Origin: Narthecium ossifragum
Taxonomy: Eukaryota; Streptophyta; Magnoliopsida; Dioscoreales; Nartheciaceae
Length of the DNA stretch: 64,000 nt
Direction: 5' to 3'
NCBI GenBank assembly: GCA_963920575.1
Contig: OY986972.1
Location: 10,738,010 to 10,802,009, forward strand
Shown: piece after piece, positions 47,201-58,766 of the stretch
How positions within the stretch are numbered: the first letter of the stretch is position 1
Layout of the letters: every line of letters begins with the position of its first letter
Translations under genes and position numbers: made by a program
Notes under the pieces: generated by a model
What the model saw: the letters and a program-made list of their open reading frames with translations, nothing else
The model's database searches: none
Told to the model about the DNA's origin: nothing

Positions 47201-50200
47201 TGACTAAATACTACCATCCAACCTGGACCTTGCTACCCGCCACGGTCTTAGAGCTAAATTCGAGCTACCCGAAAGCCTCAGATCGGCGATCAACTCATCA
47301 CCCACACCCTATCCTTATGCATCTAATGCACATACAGAATGCATGCTATGATCATACACAGGTAAGAAGTAAACATGCAACAGTATAAGAAAATAACACA
47401 AAAGTCCATCAGGATCGCTGCAGCGATACTACCAACCGCTGCCAGCAAATCCGTAGTGGGTCTCGGCATTACGATGCTATCGCGATCGTCAACCGGGGAC
47501 TCCTACAATGGGAAGCAACCCAGAAAACTCATCGATCAGACGTCCAAACGACGTCAGATTCAAGATCCAACTTAGGAAAATGCTAATCAAAACCGGGGAA
47601 CATCCGACAGCTCGATTACCGAGAAAACGCTAATCAAAACCATTAATCTCACTAATTACCTCTAATTGCTGCAACACAGCCCATCCGTAGGAAATTCATA
47701 ACCATTCATAGAAAACTCAGAAACTTATGAAACTTGTTGGGTCTGAGAGTAGACTCAAAGATCTACAACTCTCATGTTCATCATAAATCAAGATCATGCG
47801 CGTACCGACCGAAAAACACACCGTAAACCGGATGCTCCTTAATAACAGAGAAACCGGAAAATTCGAGTTTAAACATGTTAAAATCCTACTAAAACTCAAT
47901 CAAATCTTATGAAACTCAAAACCGAAATTAAGTTAAATAAGATGAATACAACAACACCAAGAACGCCCAAATCTACCGGCTAGATTAAGAGAAAACCCAA
48001 CTTAAACCTATGTAGATAGAAACATACAGGACTACACAAACTTCGGTTGAATCCCCGCTGTACAAGCATCAAATTGGCTTCAAACCAAGCCAAGGATCTT
48101 CCTCTCGCTGCCACGAATCCAACGAGCCCTCAAGCACTCAAAATGATGGCCCGAGGAGGGAGAACGGAGGGGGAAGAAGGTGGCTGCCGAAAACAGGGGA
48201 AACATGGCCGCGGGAAGAAGAAGGAAGAAGAAGGAGAAGAGGAAGAAGGAGAAGGAAAAGCCAGGGAAGGGGAAGAAGAAAAGGATAAGGGAGAGGAGAA
48301 GAGAAAAGGAAAGAAAAAGTCTTCTCTCCCTCTGATAGTGGAGAGTGACGGCCAACGGCGGCCGTCCACTCAAAAATCCACCGCCACGACTTTCTGGCAT
48401 TGGAAGATCGATCTCCTTAGTAAGGAAGACCGATCTCCTTAGAAAAGAAGATCGATCTTCTTCACCCAGAAACTCAAACTTGGGCTAAAACACAAGCCCA
48501 AGCTCGGATCTTCCGATCATGGGTCCACCTAACCATTCTAATCAAACACTAACATAAACACGGTCAGTGTGTGTACACGCGGGTGTGAAACAAACCGACA
48601 AGGCGTAATTTACCAAATTGCCCTTACGGTATACAATGAGTCACGGGCCTGACCCAGGCGGTCGACCCAGGAGTAGAGGGACAAGTCCTCACACACTTAT
48701 TGTTCCCTTCCTTTTAGTGTGAAGTAGAATAGAATCCTGCTGAGCTTATCGCTCACTCCTACCCCGATTGCGTTTGGCAGGTGCATGCGTTAGCTCTTTT
48801 TTCGTAGCATCTACTGGACAGGCATTTGGTGGCACGTCGACCTCTGGAGGAGTTTGAGGACTTGGGGTTCAGTTATCTTGTTTGATTATTTAAATGTATA
48901 ATTTCATTCTGTAAAGATTTTTGAGGTAGTTTTATAAATGTCTTGAGGATCAGTTCTACATCAAAACGTTGAATTATATTAAAGATTAGAATATTGACTC
49001 CAAATCAATTGTTTAAATTAGTTATAATAATTGTTATATGAATGTGTCACATATGGATTAAGTAGATTATGAACCCTGACGCCCCATACCGGATGGGTTT
49101 TCTGGATCGGGGTGTGACAGTAATTTTATTCTTTGCCGGATAGTATTGGTAGGGGTGATTTTAAATGCACCACACAAATGTATAAGTGCATCACATTTTT
49201 CTAATCTCTAACTCATCAATGTCTAAGTGCACTTTAGAAAATGTGATGCACTTATACATTTATGTGGTGCATTTAAAATCACCCTATTGATAGACCTTGC
49301 ATTATATACAAGGATGGCGGCATAAATACAAAATGCATGAGACGTATACAAATATTTGAACACTAACTACAAGAGACATGAATTGACCCAAGGCACTTCA
49401 AATTACATTACAGATCATGCAAATGAGAATTTTCACAACCAATACGATGCATTTGTACATTTATTGCAGGCCACACACGCTCATGGGCTGAAGCTTATCC
49501 GGACATAGTTGCATGTGCCGACAAGTTCTGGCTGCCTAAGGGCAATGCCGGCTGGGACGATCGCCTTGCCTCCGAGCCCGGCACGGGCCAGCTCAACCCA
49601 CTCAAACCCCAGACTTACGATGTTGTCCGCAACGTCATCCAAGACATCACCGCCCTCTTCCCGGAACCCTTCTTCCATGCCGGCGGCGACGAGATCATTC
49701 CCGGCTGCTGGAAATCCGATTCATCAATTCAAAACTTCTTGTCCGCCAGTGGCAACTTAAGCCAAGTCCTTGAGCTCTTCATCAACTCAACTTATCCCTT
49801 CATCTTATCCCATAATCGCACTGCTGTCTACTGGGAGGACGTCATTTTAGATTCCATTATCAGCGTCAACCCGTCGATTATCCCTCCGGCGACCACCATT
49901 CTGCAGACTTGGAACAACGGTGCGAACAACACAAAGCGCATCGTTGCCGCCGGCTACCAAGCCATTGTCTCATCATCTGATTTCTACTACTTAGACTGCG
50001 GACACGGCGACTTCGTCAGCAATGACAGTAGCTATGATTTCCCCGGGAGTGATGTGAATACAAGTGGTAACTCATGGTGCGGACCGTTTAAGACTTGGCA
50101 GCGGATATACGATTATGACATAATACATGGGGTTAATGAGGAGGAGGCGAAGCTGGTGATCGGTGGGGAGGTGGCGCTGTGGTCGGAGCAGGCGGACTGG

Positions 50201-50416
50201 ACGGTGCTCGACGCGCGGTTGTGGCCGAGAACGTCAGCTATGGCGGAGGCATTGTGGTCGGGAAATCGGGACGAGAGAGGGATGAAGAGGTATGCGGATG
50301 CGACTGACAGGTTGACTGACTGGCGCGAGCGGATGGTCGGCAGGGGGATCCGCGCCGAGCCAATACAGCCGAGATGGTGCAGGATGAATCCAGGCATGTG
50401 CAACATAAATGAGTAG
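44238..50416 (+). CDS. HEXO2: Beta-N-acetylhexosaminidase, GH20 (HEXO2-type), two exons, frameshift in exon 1
   Basis: Secreted or vacuolar/apoplastic exo-enzyme that removes terminal N-acetylglucosamine (and GalNAc) from N-glycans. Exon 1 is 44238-45028; exon 2 is 49470-50416, with stop TAG. The donor G|GTTAGA and acceptor TTGCAG|GC join PEIDMPG to [11 protein letters not shown] in phase. A signal peptide (residues about 5-28) is followed by the GH20 N-terminal domain (WPKPTTMTW) and the catalytic barrel ([28 protein letters not shown] with the catalytic Asp-Glu near residues 338-339, then [11 protein letters not shown] and [16 protein letters not shown]). There are many NxS/T sites. Joined length is about 579 residues, as expected for plant HEXO2. 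Oddity: at about 44755-44761 (GATTTGCACCGAGGAG) the frame shifts, consistent with loss of 2 nt where family members read RF-(A/P)-HRG. It is either a pseudogene or a sequence error; the rest of the coding is clean. Confidence 0.9.
45585..45950. repeat. GCTCGAG-rich repeat element
   Basis: Repeated AAGCTCGAGCTC, GGCTCGA and ACTCGAGCTCGAGC motifs occur at both ends, in partly inverted orientation, around an AT-rich centre (ATATAATATAATTTATTAAT). The layout resembles widespread plant non-autonomous DNA transposons. No clear terminal repeat or target duplication was fixed. Confidence 0.45.
46559..46830 (+). pseudogene. Possible DUF3475-type gene fragment
   Basis: A plus-strand frame gives [18 protein letters not shown], which resembles the start of the DUF3475 domain (IGILAFEVAxxMSKL) found in plant PSI-type proteins. 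It is short, with stops on both sides and GC-rich unlike the rest of the intron. It is probably a captured or decayed piece; the match rests on a single motif. Confidence 0.35.
46975..48693 (-). repeat. Truncated Tekay LTR in the intron
   Basis: It begins inside the LTR (CTAGGTATACAACCATGGTCACC, equivalent to about 28320 in the LTR at 27832) and ends at CCTCACA. The terminal third, including TGTCGCGCC, is missing. It has an AAGAAGG-rich tract (48165-48320) and GATCGATCTCC motifs at 48405-48460. Confidence 0.8.
48694..49119 (+). repeat. LTR 3' end fragment, opposite orientation
   Basis: A plus-strand LTR end from ATTGTTCCCTTCC to GGATGGGTTTTCTGGATCGG and GGTGTGACA. It matches the reverse complement of the element A LTR end (32802-33390). 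It directly abuts the minus-strand LTR piece. Confidence 0.78.
49152..49284. mobile_element. 133-bp MITE with 50-bp inverted ends
   Basis: The left arm GGGTGATTTTAAATGCACCA is mirrored by TGGTGCATTTAAAATCACCC at the right end. Pairing continues for about 50 bp with one mismatch and one 1-bp indel. TA flanks both ends (49150-49151 and 49285-49286), which fits a Tc1/mariner-like or other TA-targeting family. It lies about 185 bp before exon 2. Confidence 0.8.
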
Positions 50417-50567
50417 AAAATGTTGGTGTGTTGATGAGAAGCATGTTTTTATTTGTGGTGCAAGTGAAATAACTACTTCATGGGGTGTTAAAATTTTCAA
50501 GTATTATATCAAGGGATAATTATCAATTAGTCTCGTTTGGTGATTTTTTTTCCTATGTAATCTTGAT
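50417..50567 (+). other. 3' flank of the hexosaminidase gene
   Basis: AT-rich sequence after the stop. No clear AATAAA signal. No other feature seen. Confidence 0.5.
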
Positions 50568-50702
50568 AGAAAACAAAAGTAAATGAGAACGAAAGTAAAC
50601 AAACTAAAACAACCTAACCTAATCAAAAAGGCAAATGATAGATAGTAGAGATGTCATCCCTCGTAGACAGGGTCTACGAGAGGAACATGATGCTCATCAG
50701 TC
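50568..50702 (-). repeat. Inverted copy of element D 3' sequence (left arm)
   Basis: It is the reverse complement of 55773-55900 with few mismatches (shared GATGAGCATCATGTTCCTCT and GGTTAGGTT-TTTAGTTTGTTTA). It abuts the pol remnant at 50703 directly. The two arms lie 5 kb apart. Confidence 0.85.
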
Positions 50703-52072
50703 CCCGCTTTCCCTTGGAGAATGTTGTCGCTGATCACCTATCAAGATTGATGGTCGAAGTAGTGAAAAATGAGCTACCAATCATGGATGACTTTCCTGAT
50801 GAGCAACTCTTTTCAGTTGCACGGCTGCCCTGGTATGCGCACATTATCAATTATTTGGTGACAGGTGAGTACCCTTCCTTTTGGAGTGCGTAGGATAAAC
50901 GTAGATTTTTTGTTGAGGTAAAGAAATTTTATAGGGATGATTCTTGTCTATTTAAGTATTGTCCTGACCAGATTATGCGCCGTTGTGTCCCTGGTTATGA
51001 AATAGAAATCATCATTACATTCTGTCACTCTCATGCATGTGGAGGCCATTTTTCGATGAAAATTACTGCTGCTAAAATTGTTCAATGTGGTTTTTACTAG
51101 CCTACTATATTTCGTGATATTAACATTTTCTGCAGATCATGTGATAGATGCCTAACGTTAGGAGCTTTATATAGGAGACATTTGATCCCTTTGAACCCCA
51201 TTTAAGCAATAGAGATTTTTGATTGTTGGGGTATAGACTTTATAGGACCCTTTCCTTCTTCTTTTGGATATTTATATATATTGTTGGCTATGGAGTACGT
51301 GTCTAAGTGGGTGGAGGCTATTGCACGTAGGAATAATGATCATTCTACTGTCATCAAGTTTCTTAAAGAGCATGTTTTGTCTAGATTTGGTACTCCTAGG
51401 GTTATTATTAGTGACCAAGGATCGCATTTTTGTAACCGCTCTTTTGTGGCTTTGATACGCAGGTATGGAGTCACACATAAGGTTTCCACTGCTTATCATC
51501 CACAGACGAATGACCAAGCTGAATTAGCCAATAGAGAGATAAAGCAAATCCTGGAAAAGACAAAGAGCCCTAACGGAAAAGACTGGTCCTTGAGGCTATC
51601 GGACTCGTTGTGGGTATATCGCACTGCCTACAAGACTATCCTGGGGATGTCACCATTTTGCCTAGTTTATGAAAAACCATGTCATCTTCCAGTTGAGTCA
51701 GAACATAAGGCATATTGGGCTATTAAGTCACTAAATTTTACTTTGGATAGTGCAGGTCAGGAACGGAAACTCCAGCTGTCTGAGCTGGAGGAACTCAGGA
51801 ATGATGCTTATGAGAGTTCCCGGATCTTTAAGGCAAAGACAAAGGTCTACCATGACAAGCGGATCCTGAGGAAAACGTTTCAAAAAGGGCAGCAAGTCTA
51901 CCTGTATGACGCGTGACTACACTTACCTCCTGGGAAGCTGAGATCACGCTGGACAGGCCCCTTCACCGTTAGCAGAATATTTGAGAATGGAGCTGTGGAG
52001 ATTGAAGACCCGACGGAAGGGAGACTATTCAAGGCCAATGGACAGCGACTGAAGCCAATTCCAGAGAAGGCG
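50703..52072 (+). pseudogene. Element D integrase remnant
   Basis: [10 protein letters not shown] is the RNase H end. Next come RLPWYAHIINYLVTGEYP, the integrase zinc region (FCHSHACGGHFSMK then CRSCDRC), [24 protein letters not shown], and [16 protein letters not shown] with the third acid, then the C-terminal [26 protein letters not shown]. There are at least four stops (about 50891, 51098, 51206 and 51914). It is closely related to the Athila pol at 7419-10148 but more decayed. Confidence 0.87.
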
Positions 52073-55000
52073 CACTACAAAAAAACAGGTATATACCAGC
52101 GCCTATAAAGTGCCAGTATAGAACTAAAAGCGCCGATATAGATAATTTCCAGCGCTTTTAGAAGCGCCGCATAACTGTTGGTAAATGTGGGTGCCAGTAA
52201 TATTGTACCGACACTTTTATCAAGCGCCAGTAAACGTTCACTTATACCAGCATTTTATAAGCGTCGGTACAATTATAAGCGGCGTCGGTATCTTGGCACA
52301 TGACTGGTTGTCATGGTTGTAAAAAAGCGCCGGTAATCACCCCAACAATGACACTTATGAATGTGCCGGTAAATAACTTAGACAACATTATTTTTTCCGG
52401 CACTTTTAAAAGCACCGGAAATGTTTGTTCCTGCATTCAAAAATAATTTGCATTAATAGTTCATACAGATACAGTTACACTTTGATACCTGTTAATATAT
52501 ATAACACCAAAAAAAATACAAGCATTTGCTGCCTCATTCCGCGTCATGAATATCAAACCACACATTGGAGAAATGTCATGCTTCAAACATTAGTGAAACA
52601 AAACTAAGAAGGTTAACAATAATGTCTAAAAAAAAAGTATAGTTGACTAGTGTTAATGGCTGAAACATAGGAGAAACAAAACAAAAAAATATCATATTCC
52701 ACTAGTCTTGTTCTGATTAGACTCTGTCACATAGGATCAAAACAGCATAACCTGAAACACAATAAAACAAAAATCAAATACAAGTAAAAGTGAAAAGTAT
52801 CAAAATGCTAAGGATAATGTAAACAAGAAATAACCTCATTCCTATGCGCAATACAAAACTTTTTGCATGCAAGATACTTTGTTGTCTCATCTTCGTGAAC
52901 CTGCAACCAAATAAGACTAAGTCCATAGATGTTGCTAGTATACTTGTCAAAAAATAACTCACATATCCAAGCAACTATGAAGGATTCATCATCTCATTCA
53001 AAATTCAAGTTTTGAAGGTCTTTTTGCCATGTTATCTCAATTCTGGATGAGTTGGCAGAGGAACTTAAATTAAAGAGTTGCAAAGAAAAGGAATGAAAAG
53101 TCTTTACCTTCAGTTGTATCCAAATGAATGGAGTTTTTCCTTGAAACTTTCCACCTCTTCTGAATTAACCCAACTTTCATTAAGCTGAAAAGTATAACTT
53201 GTTAGCATAAGCAGTAGTTTCTATTGAGAAACAAATGCGGAAAAAAGAAGGCAAGACAGTAATGCAGGAAAAAGAACTTACAAAGTAAGGGTAACCTTCC
53301 TGACTAAAATCTTCAGGTACATTTTTAACAAATAGGTAGATAAAATAAAGTACATATATGCCACATTCCTCGCCATTTCTCTGCTGTGGAACCTGTAATG
53401 AACATGACAATTTCTACTAGAGTTCAATGAAACATCATAGAGGCCAACAAGATACTGCAAAGCATGGCCACCTTGGGGACTAGGAGCGGAATTTGAGATA
53501 TAAACTCGTCATTCTCTTTCCTCTGCTCTGATTTGAAAATGTCAGACACAAATCTGAAATGGAGAAAAGGTGGAGAATTAGAGACCTTTGTACTTGCCAC
53601 ATCAAGAAGTTCATGACATAGAAGAAACAAATACCTTCTTATGAATGGCTCCAACCTCTTTGGATCTGTCTTTTGTAGTGAATCTAAAAGTAGCATGTAT
53701 GGTTTTCTGTCTTTTGATCCTTTATATTCTCCTAAGTGACATAAGATAAGAAGACTCCAATGCCCCCTGTAAGCATATAGAAAAACAAAAGTCAAATGAC
53801 GTGTTTCTGAATGAAAGAGACATTTATCTTACACAAGCACCCACCAACAGACAATGGGAACAAAGACATATTCCCACGAAAATATCTGCTTCTTCTGGAT
53901 CCATTCAAGCACATTTTTCTTTGAGCAACCCTTTTCTTGCCTCTTCGGCATCTCTCCTTGCCTCTTGTGCATCTCGAGCTCCAGTGCAACTAGACATCCC
54001 AAACTCAGAAGTTGGGGTTACCGCATGGCCTCTACAACAGGTTTGCATAGCATGACAAAAAATACGCGTCAAGAGATTTGAAACTACAACAATACTAAAT
54101 CAAGTCACCACTTATAATGAGCTTAGAGTCCAACTAGAGAACATCAGTCAACCCAAATCATTTTTGCATAGCATGACAAAAAATGTGCCCAATGATGTGA
54201 CTACCAAGTGACAAGCCTGATGCTTAGAAGGTTAAAATATTTCACTAACTTTAGTTCTGGTGTTCATTGCAACCTGTCAATAAAGAAGTCACTTTAGCAC
54301 AATCAAATGGGTGAAGAAGAGTGTATTTATCGTTTGTTTCCTAAACATGACATTCTCATTGGCTAATGTTGCAATTTCCTCTTATAGGTTCTTGTCATGT
54401 AACTCACTGGCTCTTGCACCCAAATTATTCACATGGATGTTTTTCTTTCTATGGTGTGTTCTACGGATACCCTGTTTTAAAAGCTTGTTCACTTCTCAAA
54501 TAGTGCTTGCTTTAGTATTGTTCACCCAAAAGCTTGTTCACTTTAGCACAATCAAATGAAATTAGTGCTTGCTTACAGTTTATGAGTAAAGGAAATGGTG
54601 TTCATCAACAATAACAACCACGCGGACAAACAACTAAAGTTAGATAAATTGCTGCTGTTTTAACTAAGTATTCATGAATTTAAAAGATGTGGAGGAGCCA
54701 GCTACCAAAATTAGAAAAGCAAAATCAAGCAGAAAGAAACTAAAGGAAACCAAAAAAGACAAGGAAAACCACCACAAGGAAGAGCAAATGCTAGAGACTA
54801 ATTTCAGCACTAAACCAGAAACAAAATGTGGCATAAAAACCACAGATCTAGAAACGGAATAAGGAATGAGGGTGTTAAAACCTGAAAATAGCTTGGGGAT
54901 CAGGAACGAGGGTGTTTAAGGGAGGTTTCCTTGGTTGCTGACCTTCAGATCTACCCTTAGAGTGAGAGACGAGGCTTCCTTGGTTGCCGACTTTCAAATC

Positions 55001-55763
55001 CACCACCGGAATGGAGAGGGGAGGGTTTCGCCGACGGGTGGAGCGCCAGAGAAAATCCTAGGTGAGAGATGAGAGATCGCGACGGAGAAGACAAGAGAGA
55101 AGAGGAGCGCCGGTAAGCGAAGAACCCGAGAGGGGAGGGTTTCGCCGACGGGTGGAGAGAGAGAGAGAACCTCCTTGAAGCTTTCCCCTTGTCTCTCTGA
55201 TCAGTGGAGCCCGTAGGAAGAAGAACCTTTGTTCGTTGTCACCCACGACGAAGAGAAGGAATGGATTCGGGGGGAATGAGGGTTTGATCGGGAAAGATGA
55301 CGTTTTGGTGGGAAAAAGGGTGCTTTGGTGGGAGAAGGAGGTTTTGGCTCTTTCCTTCCCACCAAAACAAAAATATTAGATATATTCATAACATAATCTT
55401 TCCGGCGCTTTATATGGAGGTGTTGGTAACCTTAATATTTTTCTCATCCCGGCAATTGCCGGCGCTTTATGACGTAGTGTTGGGATGGTTGAAATTTTTA
55501 CTGACACACAGACTACAACTGTCGGTAAAAATATATTTATACCGACACAAGGTCAAAAAAACTGCCGGTAAAAATAAATTTATATCGACTCAGTCTGAAA
55601 CTGCCGGTAAAAAATATCATTATCGGCACATTTTGTAAGTGCCGCTATATAGTTAATCTATACTGACGCTCTAGGTTTGGATGTCGGGAAATATAACAAG
55701 AGCCAACGCTTTTTGGAAAGCGTCGGTAATAAGGTGCCGGTAAAAATGATGTTTTTTGTTGTG
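52073..55763. mobile_element. CACTA-like DNA transposon, non-autonomous
   Basis: It starts CACTACAAAAAAACAGG and ends (reverse complement) CACAACAAAAAACATC, so one end carries CACAA instead of CACTA. The flanks GGCG (52069-52072) and GGCG (55764-55767) fit a GCG target duplication. Both ends are full of short direct and inverted AGCGCCGGTA/TACCGGCGCT motifs (52100-52430 and 55395-55745), typical CACTA subterminal repeats. No transposase was seen. It contains a ULP1-like gene. Confidence 0.82.
53110..54040 (-). CDS. Captured ULP1-like cysteine protease (SUMO protease, C48) gene segment
   Basis: Minus strand. Five exons can be joined with GT-AG introns: about 54040-53845, 53766-53635, 53553-53472, 53392-53282 and 53184-53110 (TGA). 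Phases agree at each junction. The protein has the C48 catalytic pattern: VLEWIQKKQIFSWEYVFVPIV then GHWSLLILCHLG (His), MLLLDSLQ (Asp), VPQQRNGEECGIYVLYFI (Gln and Cys), and a short tail ending SFGYN. ULP1 proteases remove SUMO. The upstream exon boundary is unclear, and no Met start or full N-terminal domain was identified, so it may be only the C-terminal catalytic half. Such captured proteases are known in plant Mutator and CACTA-type elements. Confidence 0.75.
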
Positions 55764-55772
55764 GGCGGCCAC

Positions 55773-55900
55773 TGATGAGCATCATGTTCCTCTCGTAGAC
55801 CCTGTCTACGAGGGATGACCTCTCTACTATCTATCATTTCTCCTTTTGATTAGGTTAGGTTATTTTAGTTTGTTTATTTTCGTTCTCATTTGCTTTTGTT
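55773..55900 (+). repeat. Right arm of the inverted duplication (element D 3' region)
   Basis: Reverse complement of 50568-50702. It is in the natural orientation here, following the pol end of element D. Confidence 0.85.
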
Positions 55901-57044
55901 TGCTATGTTATGTTTTTAAGGATGATTGGACCACCGTCTGCCTTGTTTGAGAAATTCAGCTACCATGAGGAGCCTTGGGCAAGATTTCAGCTATTTTGTC
56001 AGGTAGCCTCGCTCATATTTAAATTTATAATTCTTGTCTATTTTATTTATAATTTAAACCTGCACCCTGTTTTATTCTATTATCATGATTAGCACACATT
56101 GAGGACAATGTGAATTTCAGGTTGGGGGGTGTAGGCATGCATGACCTTACCATATGCATGCTACTTTATTGTGGGTTTAATAGTGTTGACTTGAGCATGT
56201 TATTAGAAATTGTAAATGAGCTGAAATTTTTATGCTTATTATACATGTTGTTTTCATATGGATTGGCCTATACATTGATTGCATGCGTGATAACCTGAAG
56301 GTAGAATATCATGTGATTCACACACGAACACTTTATGTGCAGTGGTAATTATACTCACTAGAGGAATGAGCATGCTATTGTCAATCTAGACTATGATTTC
56401 AGCATTAGCTAGTGTTGAGTATTGCATGCAGAAAAAAAAGAAGAAAAAAAAGAAAAAGTTCTGGAGCTTGATCAAGTTGTGCCTAAACAACTATTAGGTG
56501 ATCTACTGAGTAACCGGGTATTCTTGCCTCAGGAAGCGGGGTGCTCGCGTAAAAAGATAGAACCACTTATAGCTATAAAAAAAAACTATTAAGTGTTTTG
56601 CTAAGTAACCGGGTCTCTGCGTCTCGAGAAGCTAAGAGTGCTCGCGTAAAAAGGCGAATTGTCTGATAGTTGAAGAAAAAAAAAGAGAAACAGAAAGAGC
56701 ATGATATAGTTAAAGTGCTAGGGTTGGATGATTGGTCATGAAGATAATAGTGTGTTTGGACTAATGGTGGGTAGAGTTGCTTCTGTACGTAACATTTATT
56801 TGTCACGCCACATGTGTTCTTCTGGATGGTGATTAGCATGTTTGATGTGCAGAAGTTGATTTCATATGTTGGTAGTATGTGTATGAGTATAAGAAGTTTT
56901 CGTGCTATGTATTGTATAAAATACTATTGACATGTCAAGGTAGAATTTGTATCATGCACGTCTATATCCTTATACCGTTGGTGTGCTTAATTATATCTTA
57001 TGCGCTTTGAATTGCTAGAGACTAGCAATAAGCTGGTTGGGGGG
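55901..57044 (+). other. Element D 3' untranslated region
   Basis: AT-rich, with repeated AAGTGTTTTGCTAAGTAACC / AGGTGATCTACTGAGTAACC units and GCTCGCGTAAAAA occurring twice (56544 and 56642). It ends in a purine-rich tract before 57045. No gene seen. Confidence 0.6.
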
Positions 57045-58546
57045 TGTCATGAGTGCATGAAAGTGCACTCTGAACATGACTAAGATCAGCTTATTTTCTG
57101 AGTTTTTATGATTAATATAGATGATTTCATTTGTATATGTTGCTTCACAAAATTATTTATATTATGCAGGAAATTGAAGCAAAGATGAGTCTTTAATGCC
57201 AACACTGTATCTTCTTGGAACGAACCAGATGAAGTTCCATACATGGTTGGAAAGCTCTGGAAGTCTAGTTTACGAGAGTTTTTATGGTTTGTGATTCCGA
57301 GTTTCCTAGAGGAAGTTACGATAATTTTAGTACCAATGGCGCATTTTGGATGGCAAAACAGTAAATACTCAGGAAAGCAAGATCGATCATTTTCCCAAAA
57401 AGAATCGATCCTTTTATGCAGACAGACCTCACAGAGCGCATACTTTTCAGATGATCACAGAAGGATCGATCCTTCTTTCACTCGAGAATATTGAGGAAAT
57501 CGTCGAGGAGAAGGATCGACCTTTCTCCTATCGAAGGATCCATCTTACTATCCATCCTACTGAGAAGGATCCATCCTACTATCCATGTTACTGAGAAGGA
57601 TCGATCATGCTTCTATCAAAGGATCGATCTTCCTCAGGCGTAGCCAAAAATTGAAGATTTTGATATCAAAGGATCGATCTTACACCTATAGAAGGATCGA
57701 TCTTACCTTCGCAGTGAAGAAAATTAATGGCTCAGATCTAATCCGAGGATAGAGACACTTTAAGGCTATAAATAGGACTCTTTCTAGGGTTCTAGTGGGG
57801 TTTTTCTACAGAGCTTTGGAGGAGAGAAAAGCAAGAAAGAAGATGAAGAAGTCTCCATTCATGGCCGGGTAAGCCGCGGGCATGGCGAACGGATGATCTA
57901 GCGAGGATTAGGGTTTCTTCTTCATCATGGTTCATAGTTTTAATCTTTATTATTAAACTCTTTTCTATGTATTGAATCTTCAAGGATTTTATCTATTGTT
58001 TACCTACTTTATCTTGTGAAGTCTTTGCTATGCATTGTCTATTGTGAGAGTTGGTATTGTGTATTTTTAGAGATCTGGTAAGATAGAGTTAGGGCTTTGT
58101 CCCGATGAACTTTTGCTATACGTTGCCTGTAGTGACAACTAGTATAATATATTCTTAGGTTTGGGTTGGATGAAGTTAGAACTATAATCAGGAAGAATCA
58201 ATCATAAGAAGAGACATTTATATATTTTGTTAGATTCATAATTCCATATCTTCCGGTTAAGGTGATTGGGATGTGAATCCCTTAACTGAGTATTGAATGA
58301 ACCGTTGGTAGAAGAAGAACCTAAGTCCGAGTGAAGTGATTCTCAATACCAAGCCTTATCAAAATCCTGATATCTTTAGTCAATCTTGAATTATTATTAA
58401 AGCCTTTGATCTAATTTAGTTAATTCTTAATTTCTCGTTTGTCTTCAATTCATTGTTATTTATGTTTTGGATATTTTCTGCTTGTCTCTCTGTGGGTTCG
58501 ACCTCTCTTATGCTGTACTGCACCGCGACCACTGTGCGTGACACAT
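57045..58546 (+). repeat. Element D 3' LTR
   Basis: It starts TGTCATGAGTGCATGAAAGTG after the polypurine tract and ends GTGCGTGACACA. GGATCGATCC-type palindromes cluster at 57380-57710, directly upstream of CTATAAATAGG at about 57768. The first 270 bp match the LTR piece at 38200-38474. Confidence 0.85.
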
Positions 58547-58766
58547 TTGAGCGATATCACTGATCTCGTCGGCGTCGGTCGCGAGGCAGCGGGGAAAGAG
58601 GAGATCGGGGAAGGCTGTGGGAATCGTCGGCGTCGGTTGCGATCCCGTCGCGAGGTGCCGGTCGGAGATGAGGGCTCCGTCGGACGAGATCACTACGGAC
58701 GGGGTCGAAAGGAGGAGGAGATCGGGGTGGCGATGGAAGTGGCGGTGAAGGTGGCGACGGGGAAGG
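58547..58766. repeat. GC-rich repeat, left part
   Basis: It contains CGTCGGCGTCGGT-GCGATCCCGTCGCGAG and GGAGGAGGAGATCGGGGTGG, which recur after the solo LTR at 60206-60471. The two parts look like tandem copies of a unit of about 180 bp separated by the LTR. Confidence 0.65.

Larger units (their letters stand above)
45029..49469 (+). other. Intron of the hexosaminidase gene, filled with transposon debris
   Basis: GT at 45029-45030 and AG at 49468-49469. The 4.4 kb holds the elements listed separately (GCTCGAG-rich element, gene fragment, two LTR pieces, MITE). The stretch 45030-45580 is AT-rich intron without features. The part at 46200-46460 has a GGGCCATGGGCCATGGCCCCC palindromic patch and AT-rich sequence. 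Confidence 0.85.
50703..57044 (+). mobile_element. Element D: 5'-truncated Athila-type element (internal part)
   Basis: Plus strand: the end of RNase H, integrase and the 3' region, leading to a polypurine tract (GGTTGGGGGG at about 57035) and the LTR at 57045. LTR, gag and RT upstream are lost. It is split by the CACTA element at 52073-55763; joining the flanks (AAGGCG and GGCGGCC) restores continuous sequence. Confidence 0.82.

Noticed and set aside
54674..54862. Lys-rich open frame of 62 codons in the CACTA element
   Set aside because: Low complexity, opposite strand to the ULP1-like gene, no domain or supporting splice signals.
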